Origin: Viridothelium virens
Lineage: Eukaryota > Ascomycota > Dothideomycetes > Trypetheliales > Trypetheliaceae
Direction: 5' to 3'
NCBI GenBank assembly: GCA_010094025.1
Contig: ML991779.1
Span: 124,001-188,000, forward strand
Length of the DNA: 64,000 nucleotides
A program made the translations under genes and the position numbers. Shown here piece by piece: positions 57,594 to 64,000 of this stretch. The notes beneath the pieces were generated by a model that was given only the letters and a program-made list of their open reading frames with translations, had not been told where the DNA came from and made no database searches. Within the stretch, counting starts at the first letter, position 1; every line of letters starts with the position of its first letter.

Positions 57594-59468
57594 AACCGCA
57601 GTGCGTCTGCAGAGATGGTCTGCCTGAAAACTGTCCTAATCAGCCTGGTTGAATGCAAGGCTTGGAAATGGATCCGATGTTGTCCAGGTAATGAACAATT
57701 GACGCGAGGATTATTAATCCAGAGAGGCCCTCCGAGAGATATGGGATTATTCGAGTTTGATGGTTTTCATCCAATCATTTCGATATTGGCGCCGTACCCA
57801 AGACTGAGCTCAAACGTTCCAAATGGCCTTCTCCAGCGCAAGTCGAGTTGTGATATTGGGAGAGGATGGTAAGAGAGAGAGTAGGTAGAGGTTGCGGGAG
57901 AGAGCCAGGGGTGGGTGTGCAGTTTCGAGGTTAGTGGGCGATCTCTCAGCCAAGTCTGGCTGAGGAGATGAAGGAAAGGGCATGGATGGTCGGTGGATGC
58001 TGGTTAGGCTGGTCAGGGAGGATGGCCGTCCTACTTCGTAGCGAGCACAGCGAAAGCACCGGCCAGGGCGATCTGGTTCTAGAACGCGGTCCAGTGCAGT
58101 AGGCGACGCCTTCTGGGCGTAGTCGACGCCCACTGCCCTTATTTTCAGCCGGCGCAGCCTCCATGTCGTCACGGCGCAGTGAGCGTGTGTCGCGATGGCT
58201 CCAACGGCTGACAATCCCATCGTCGGATTTAGATTGAAGGTCTTCAGCACCGTGGGCGGAGGATGGGATGAGATGGCACGACGAGGCATGAGTCGGTGGT
58301 GGAGCGGGCGGGAGTCGGCCGAGAGTCCGAGCCTCAGTTGACCGTGACTGCCTTAACTACATTACTGCGTAGCTTCCCACTCCGAAACCAGCAGGCACAG
58401 TCTGGACTGGCCCAGCACCTGCAAGTCCAGCTTCACACAACACTTGTTACGGCGTACCTTCCCTCCTCTCCCCTCCTTTCCCCTTCCCGTGCTCTCAGCT
58501 TTCTGGCCGTTGAAAAACATGGCGTCTAGGTTTGCCGTTTATCCGCAAGTGCAGCAACCAACCTGCAGTTTTTGAAACCCCAAGTGCCAACTGTCTCATG
58601 CTTCGCCTGCCTCTTGCGCGCGCTTGACGGCCAAAATAGAGATCTGGTACTTGATGGGCTCATGGGATCGAATCCATCATTGCTATGCGACTCATTCTCG
58701 TCTCGTCTCGTATTACGTCCACCGACCGTTGCAAAGAGAGATGCGGCGACATCAGTCTGAACAGCCCATCTAGTCTTTGAATCGAGGCAAACGCCTACAA
58801 AAGCCCAGACGCCTCCAAGGACCTGAGCTTTATTTCCGGTCCTTTAGAGCGATATAAGCTTACCAGCCAATGTACACCATTCATAGCTCGGGTTGCTTAG
58901 CTTTATTAGTTCGCTGCAACATCACCATCACTATCGTTGCATTCCGTGACGTGTGCTTCTGAGGAAGAAGCCTGTTGATGAGTCAAAAGACGTTAAGGTT
59001 CCTAATGCGCCAGTTTGGGTTCATTATATCTTTCTACGGAATACCCAGTTCGGCACCTGTGGCGCCGCCGACAACGCAGTGATGACTTTGCCGAACCTTC
59101 TATTTGACTAGCACGCACGAACTGGTTGCCATTGAACAATCTGTAAGATCAACTGTCATCCTGTCGAATGAGGCCTTTGTACCATTATTGCACCAATCAC
59201 ACAAATACCGTTTTCCAAGGTCGTGATTGCAAAATGACCGATCAGCCACAGATGCCGAAATGATCATATCACAGCACGTGCCGAGATCACAGAGAAGGGC
59301 CTGGACCTCTTATCTCCAACAAGCTTTCGATGTTACCTTAATAAACGCACATGCTACCTCATGGAAGCTGGTCCTCGCAGCTAGGAGATGCGTGAAGAAG
59401 TCAATTTGCACATCGAAGAAAGTGAGTGAACAACCTTTGCCAGCGTGGTCGCTGTTCCATTTCGATGC
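57594..59468. other. Intergenic 1.9 kb; no gene seen
   Basis: This is upstream of the histidine kinase and downstream of the minus-strand cupredoxin gene. A 159-codon minus frame at 57810-58289 is Ser/Pro/Arg-rich and unsupported. No RNA gene was recognised. Confidence 0.5.
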
Positions 59469-60517
59469 TCAATGCATACGAATGTCATCACCCATCCATC
59501 TCTTCTTGGTAGCAGAAGCAGAAGACGCTGGGCATGCTCCAGGGCCCCCATAAGAGACCGTCGAACTTGCACTTATATTGGCACTGGAGCTTGCGCTCGA
59601 GACCGCGCCCGTGGATTCGGACGTAGGCGTTGCCGTCGGCGCTCCACTGCCAGCTGGGCCCAGTGTCACTCCGATCAAATAAGTGTTTGTTGACGTTGTA
59701 CTGCTTGCTGGCGGCACAGCGCTTGTGCTCGTGCTATTAGACGGTGGAGCTGGGACCTCAAATATGCCCCCTTGGACTTGCGCGGGTGTCGATGAGCTGT
59801 TTGTCGTCTCGGATGCTGCCCGATACTCAGCAAGAGACTGAGGAGGATCCCCTGCCGTACTGATGGGCGCTTAGAATGGTCGCGACTTCTATGCAAGTAC
59901 GGTAGGTCACTTACGAAGGATTTATGACTCCGACCATTCCCACCTGACAATGCGTGGCGAATGGTTGGGAGCAGTAGAAAAAGATTGGGCCCGTATCGCT
60001 AATTGTCACGCTGAATACTTCGGGCTGTTGCGAAGAGTTCCATTAGCATTAGCACGTTCCTAAATTCTATTAGATTCTCCTCCTGTCTCTTCCAACCATA
60101 CAAGTCATTCGTGGTCCTTTAATACTTCCCGTCTCTAAAGCACTCGATGCTCAACCAACATAATTCACCCTCATACTACCTTTGCTGTCTCACCGGTGTA
60201 CCCTCACTACATTAGCTGGAGAAAGCACTCACCGCAACCCCGCTGCCTACAACCTGATAACCCGAATAAAACCCATTCCCACTGGCTTTCGGCTGACATG
60301 GGTCATCGAAGTCCCCTTGCACGACCGAATGGTTTCTCGGATAGAATTGGAATTGCACAACGGAACCAACAGGAGCGAAGATGGTATCCGGTGTAAAAGT
60401 GAAGTTGTTCTGCCCAACGGCGACAGTCTGGATACCGCCGGTCTGTGCGGTACAGATGGTAATGATGGAAAGGAAGGTGAGAAGGCAAAAGAGCGAAAAG
60501 ACAGATTGGTGAGGCAT
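59469..60517 (-). CDS. Secreted cupredoxin (extracellular serine-rich protein)
   Basis: Three minus-strand exons (60517-60233, 60024-59915, 59859-59469) encode 261 residues. A signal peptide (MPHQSVFSLFCLLTFLSIIT, cleavage near TAQT) precedes a plastocyanin-like domain, about 30-130. Four type-1 copper ligands can be proposed: His in PRNHSVVQ, Cys in FFYCSQ, His in ATHCQ and Met in VGMVGVIN. The second exon holds the Cys-His-Met ligand loop and is only 110 bases long; its removal would destroy the site. A Ser/Thr/Pro-rich stalk of about 110 residues follows, probably O-glycosylated. The C-terminus ends KKRWMGDDIRMH with no hydrophobic GPI tail, unlike many relatives, so a soluble or wall-associated protein is likely, or a further 3' exon has been missed. 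Biological role of the family is not established. Confidence 0.87.
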
Positions 60518-60837
60518 AATGAGTGTCAACAAATAGGATGCACGATAGCGATGACGGAAGGATAGGGAAAGAAGGCAGTAGAGGAAGATCTTTGCGACGG
60601 CCGGTAAGGTAGCTAAAAGATAGTTGCCAGAGACACATATACGCTCCGTGTGTCAAATATCGCCGTAGAATGCGGATAGCGCAAAATATTGTTTGCGTAT
60701 TCTTAACTCGGTGAGCCGAGGAATGTACGACTACCTAAGCAGTTTATTTGCACCGAAACTCCTCACATGGCCGCCTGAGAGCCAAGACATTGTACAGATT
60801 GGCATTACATCGCAAAAATAAAATATACAAAGTTGAT
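60518..60837. other. Cupredoxin promoter region and BIG1 3' region
   Basis: 320 bases between two minus-strand genes. No gene or motif recognised. Confidence 0.45.
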
Positions 60838-61986
60838 TCACTGCTGCTTCTTTTGCGCCGCTGGTCCCATCTCCTTGCTAAATGCCATATACGACACCTC
60901 GAGACTCGCGATCGCTGTAACGCCAACGTAGAGGATGAGAAGCAATAGTAGAGTAACGACACCACCCATGAAAAGACCTGTCTCTGTAGATTAGTCCCGT
61001 AACCTGGAATTTACAAGGTCGAGAGGACGGGGAATTTACCAGGAGAAAGGAACTGGTATGTCTCGAAAAGGGGGAGTGACGAGTTTTCAGCAGCACGAAT
61101 ATGTCCGTTAAAGTCACGTTTCAGTTCGATATGCTCCGTACCATCAAGCTCAAAGTCATCCATGTCATAGATTTGTTGCTGGTGAGATCTGGAACTAGGG
61201 GCTTCGAGGGAAGGAGGAGTGGTGATATAAATGACTGTATAATCGCCTAACGAAGCGGCTTTGTCGACGATGTGACCTAGACGGTCGTCTGTGGCATATT
61301 TAGATACTAACTTGGGTGGAACTTATGAGGCGTATATGTACCATTGAATCGTAAAGTGTTAAGGCGACCTGTGCGACTCTCGCCAGGAGCAAGCTGTATT
61401 CCATGAACGGTCACAACTGTAGGCGATATATTTGTGTCGGTCAACCTAAGTCCGGCTATTTTGGCCCTACGTCAGCTCTACTATCCACGGAACCGAGAGT
61501 CGTAGATTTCGTAGAAACGTACTGAATACTTCGGAGTTCAAGCGCTGAGCCTGGCATTGAGTAGATAGATGCCTGGAGAGTTCCTCCGCGTCGATCTTTG
61601 CTACAACCTCCGGAATCACGTAGCTTGATAGCACTTTCGTATCCTCTTTTTGAACTAATCTGCGGAGCGCTGGGGCTGCTTCCCTACCAGTAAAGTCGGC
61701 CAACCGGGCCGAGCGCTGTTCGACGACTATGTAAGTTTGCGAAGGACAGCTGCCGAGCGATTTTAGCACCGAGGAGGTGACTTGAGAAGGTGAAGCGACT
61801 TTCAGAGACTCGAGGGAGCTATTTGCTAGGCTTCGGTGTGTTAGCATTCACATCACGTCGCAGTCGTCTGTTGGTAATAGGAGCTACACACCGAGAGGTA
61901 GAAGCAAGAAAGAAAGGGGAGGCGTCTTCAAATGCGCTCGCTATTCCAATAGTTAGGGCATATGCCCATAGAACTGGCGATCGCAT
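60838..61986 (-). CDS. big1: ER membrane protein BIG1-like (V-ATPase/cell-wall glucan)
   Basis: Five minus-strand exons (61986-61890, 61825-61523, 61455-61342, 61288-61040, 60977-60838) encode 300 residues. A signal peptide (MRSPVLWAYALTIGIASA) is followed by FEDASPFFLASTS, the typical BIG1 start after cleavage. The lumenal part includes QVTSSVLKSLGSCPS, SSYVIPEVVAKIDAEEL and LGDYTVIYITTPP. A single C-terminal transmembrane helix (GGVVTLLLLLILYVGVTAIAS) leads to the tail EVSYMAFSKEMGPAAQKKQQ, which I recall almost unchanged from other moulds. Yeast Big1 is an ER protein needed for beta-1,6-glucan, and the family is related to V-ATPase accessory proteins. Four introns fall in a 1.15-kb gene; the third exon acceptor is taken at AAAATAG, because the nearer upstream AG gives a stop. 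The donor of intron 1 (GTGTAG) is weak but phase and branch site fit. Confidence 0.88.
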
Positions 61987-62170
61987 TATGGTGGTGGTGT
62001 TGATGATGGCATGTCCTGACCCGGAGGGACAGCTTTGACTTGAGAGCGGTCGGAGGTGGATCACCGAACCCTGCAAAAGCATCCGTGGGGTTCACACCTG
62101 TCGCTGAACTTTTCTCGTCCGCACCGCCACTAGCTTTACATGAACTTCAGAAAGAGGGAAAGAGCATGTG
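61987..62170. promoter_or_regulatory. Short bidirectional promoter BIG1 / NOL12
   Basis: Only 184 bases separate the start codons of the diverging BIG1-like and NOL12 genes, so both leaders and core promoters share it. No clear TATA box is seen. Confidence 0.6.
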
Positions 62171-62912
62171 ATGGCGCCAGCCTTCAAGAAGAGGAAGGTC
62201 GTTCCAGTGGAGGAGATTTCATTTGATGAAGCTGCGCGGGAGCAATATCTTACAGGATTTCACAAGCGCAAGCAGCAGAGGATCAAACAAGCTCAAGAAG
62301 AGGCTGCTAAACGGGAGCAAGATGAACGAATCAAGGAGCGCAAAGAAGTTAGCAGATAGCTATGTAAAATTAGGGCTTGTGCTGATCTTGCAATTACAGA
62401 TGCGAAAGCGAAGGCGACAGCAACTGGAGGAGCACGTCGAAGCGGTCAATTCTATGCTACGCAACATAAATGGGCACGCGGATATCAATGAGGAGGACGC
62501 AAATGATGTACCTGAACCAAACGGTGGGGAAGAGTGGGCAGGTTTCGAAGAGCCACCGGAGATCAATCGAGTGGATGAGTACATCGATGAGGATAAGTAT
62601 GCCACAGTCACCGTGGAGTCGGTGCATGTGGCGAAGGACGGACTCCATGTCGCTATGGAGGAGAATGACGGCGATAATGATGATGACGAGGACGATCAGG
62701 TTGCAGATTCAGACCCAGAAGAGAAAGACCGTGAGAGAGATACCTCAAACGGCAAGCTACAAAAGAAGCGAATATGGACGAAGGAGAAACCAGCGGGCAA
62801 CAAACCAAAGAAGAGAAAGAAATTTCGATACGAGAGTGCAGCAGAACGTAAAGTAACGAGGCAGAAGCAGAAGGCTAGAAATTCCAAAGCTGCAAAAGCC
62901 CGTCGTGGCTAA
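62171..62912 (+). CDS. rrp17: Ribosomal RNA-processing protein 17 / nucleolar protein 12
   Basis: Two exons (62171-62347, 62400-62912) encode 229 residues. The Nop25/NOL12 domain covers residues 1 to about 95: FKKRKVVPVEEISFDEAAR, FHKRKQQRIKQAQEE and, after the splice, MRKRRRQQLEEHVEAVN. The intron (GTTAGC donor, TTACAG acceptor, CTGAT branch) joins RIKERKE to MRKRRR in phase 0 within a long basic helix. The middle is acidic (NDGDNDDDEDDQVADSDPEEKD) and the C-terminus strongly basic with KPKKRKKFRYESAAERKVTRQKQKARNSKAAKARRG-like composition, fitting nucleolar localisation. Yeast Rrp17 is a 5'-3' exonuclease for large-subunit rRNA 5' ends. The start at ATG 62171 follows a GTG and has no upstream in-frame ATG. 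Confidence 0.92.
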
Positions 62913-63134
62913 GACATAGCTTGTCACAGACTTGCCCTTCATGCGTAGCCGAACCTTTGATGTGAATCACTTTCATTCCTGCATCTATGTATGAGGATCA
63001 GAAGATATCGACCTATGAAGTCCACGGCGCCGTCGAACAAGTATTACCGTGCACCGTCCAGATTACAATCTATAGCAACGACTTCTGACATCAACGGAAC
63101 TTCGTGAACCAGCTTCCCCTCCCTTCTGAATGGT

Positions 63135-63802
63135 TTAGATGTTCCCAATCTCGGCCACAAAGTCGTCGAGCTCTTTCTTGGTATCGCCATATTTTTTAGC
63201 CATCTCCTCGTATTTAGATTCCCATTGGTCGCGCGAGCTCTCGAGTGCTTGTACTTTGCGTTCGTAGTGCCCTGATTTGACATCCGTCTGGCGGAGTCTA
63301 TGTTCGGGGTCAGTAGAGTCCCCAGATGTTCACTCATATTGGTTTATTCGGTAATGCGTACTTCTCATTGGCCTCCCTCAAATTCTTGTCTGCCTCCTCA
63401 GCTTCTTCCTCAAGCAACTGTAGCCTCCGCTGAAGGGTCTCGTTCTGTTGACCGTGGGCACCACTCTCTTCCGCGGCAGCTTTGGCGTCCTTGATGCCTC
63501 CTTCCAGTTTCTCAACTTCGGATTCGAGGAGTTGGTTCTTGTGTGAAAGTGAGGTAATCTCTTGTTCCTTTGTGAGATTCTCTTGCTCAAGAGTCTTTAC
63601 TTTAGAAGAAAGCTCCTCGACCTTAGCGTGGGCTTCGTCGGCTTCCTCGCGAAGAGCGGCAAGACGCTGAGGAGGAAATTGTTAGCCCTGAAAGAGTGCG
63701 AAGATTGGGTGATTCTATTCCATTGCCGGGGTCTGATTACGCATACGACAGTAGCATTGTGGGGTACAGTGGGGGACAACGCACCTTCTTGATTTGATCC
63801 AT
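63135..63802 (-). CDS. tpm1: Tropomyosin
   Basis: Three minus-strand exons (63802-63785, 63666-63362, 63297-63135) encode 161 residues, the length of fission yeast Cdc8 tropomyosin. The first coding exon has only six codons, MDQIKK, separated by a 118-base intron from RLAALREEADEAHAKVEELS. The rest is an unbroken alpha-helical coiled coil with heptad hydrophobics and dense Glu/Lys/Ala content (VKTLEQENLTKEQEI, NETLQRRLQLLEEEAEEAD, KSGHYERKVQALE), ending ELDDFVAEIGNI. The AA+A split lysine codon across the second intron supports that join. Tropomyosin dimers stabilise formin-made actin cables and the contractile ring. The upstream region continues past the window end. A generic coiled-coil protein is excluded by length and the conserved termini. 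Confidence 0.95.
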
Positions 63803-64000
63803 GGTTGCAGTGAGCGAGGGACAGAGGTAGACAGAAGGTTCTAGAGAGACTTTCCGAGGTACAGGTTGACTTTGCAAGAAAAGTCAGGAATTGATCTGCT
63901 GGGTTCGTGAATGGCGATTTGTGTCTGACGGTGGGGTGTCTTCAAGCGATCGCTCAGTGTCGTCTGGCCTGTTGCAAGCCCAGCTGCAGGGTCTCTGATC
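63803..64000. other. Tropomyosin upstream region to window end
   Basis: 198 bases of presumed tropomyosin leader and promoter, cut by the window edge. Nothing else recognised. Confidence 0.45.

Noticed and set aside
57810-58289. 159-codon minus-strand frame upstream of the histidine kinase
   Set aside because: No motif, biased composition and a position within an expected promoter region.
1-64000. tRNA, rRNA genes or CRISPR arrays
   Set aside because: None recognised by eye on either strand; B-box-like GTTCGAG matches (e.g. near 5690) lack a cloverleaf context.

Overview
The window is nuclear DNA of a filamentous ascomycete (Pezizomycotina). The evidence is short introns of about 45-130 bases with GT..AG ends and TGCTAAT/CTGAC-type branch sites, compact genes on both strands, and families typical of moulds: a TPS3-type trehalose complex subunit, a BIG1-like protein, a hybrid histidine kinase, a Bem3-type RhoGAP and NACHT/NB-ARC receptors. 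I cannot fix the class from this window. I find 21 protein genes that look intact or nearly so and one decayed gene. I recognised no tRNA, rRNA, CRISPR array or intact transposon.

Left part (0.9-13.3 kb): TPS3-like trehalose-phosphate synthase complex subunit, ornithine decarboxylase with three short upstream ORFs in its leader region, an uncharacterised protein with a STAND-type N-terminal domain, the rRNA-processing PIN protein FCF1 (minus strand), and a CSI2-like single-pass membrane protein. Then comes a gene-poor, decayed stretch (13.3-22.8 kb). It holds the remains of an alpha/beta-hydrolase - NB-ARC - TPR receptor, an isolated 2-oxoglutarate/Fe(II) oxygenase, and 3.6 kb in which I see no gene.

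Middle part (22.8-49.9 kb): a Bem3-like PX-PH-RhoGAP, an SDR plus cytochrome P450 pair, and then three ubiquitin-proteasome genes in a row on the same strand (proteasome alpha-7/PRE10, the proteasome adaptor ECM29, the UBA-UAS-UBX protein UBX5). These are followed by an unrecognised conserved-looking protein, an ERD1-like EXS protein (minus) and an alpha/beta-hydrolase-fold protein that lacks its nucleophile serine and catalytic histidine.

Right part (50.7-64 kb): the most striking gene encodes NACHT - ankyrin - C-terminal CorA-like two-helix membrane domain with the GMN motif, in one multi-exon model. The first transmembrane helix is supplied by a 30-base exon. It is followed by a hybrid histidine kinase (minus), a secreted cupredoxin (minus), BIG1 (minus) divergent from NOL12/RRP17 (plus), and tropomyosin (minus).

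All exon boundaries were worked out by eye from splice signals and reading-frame continuity, and every multi-exon model given has a coding length divisible by three. Function calls rest on recognised motifs and remembered family sequences; no database search was run.
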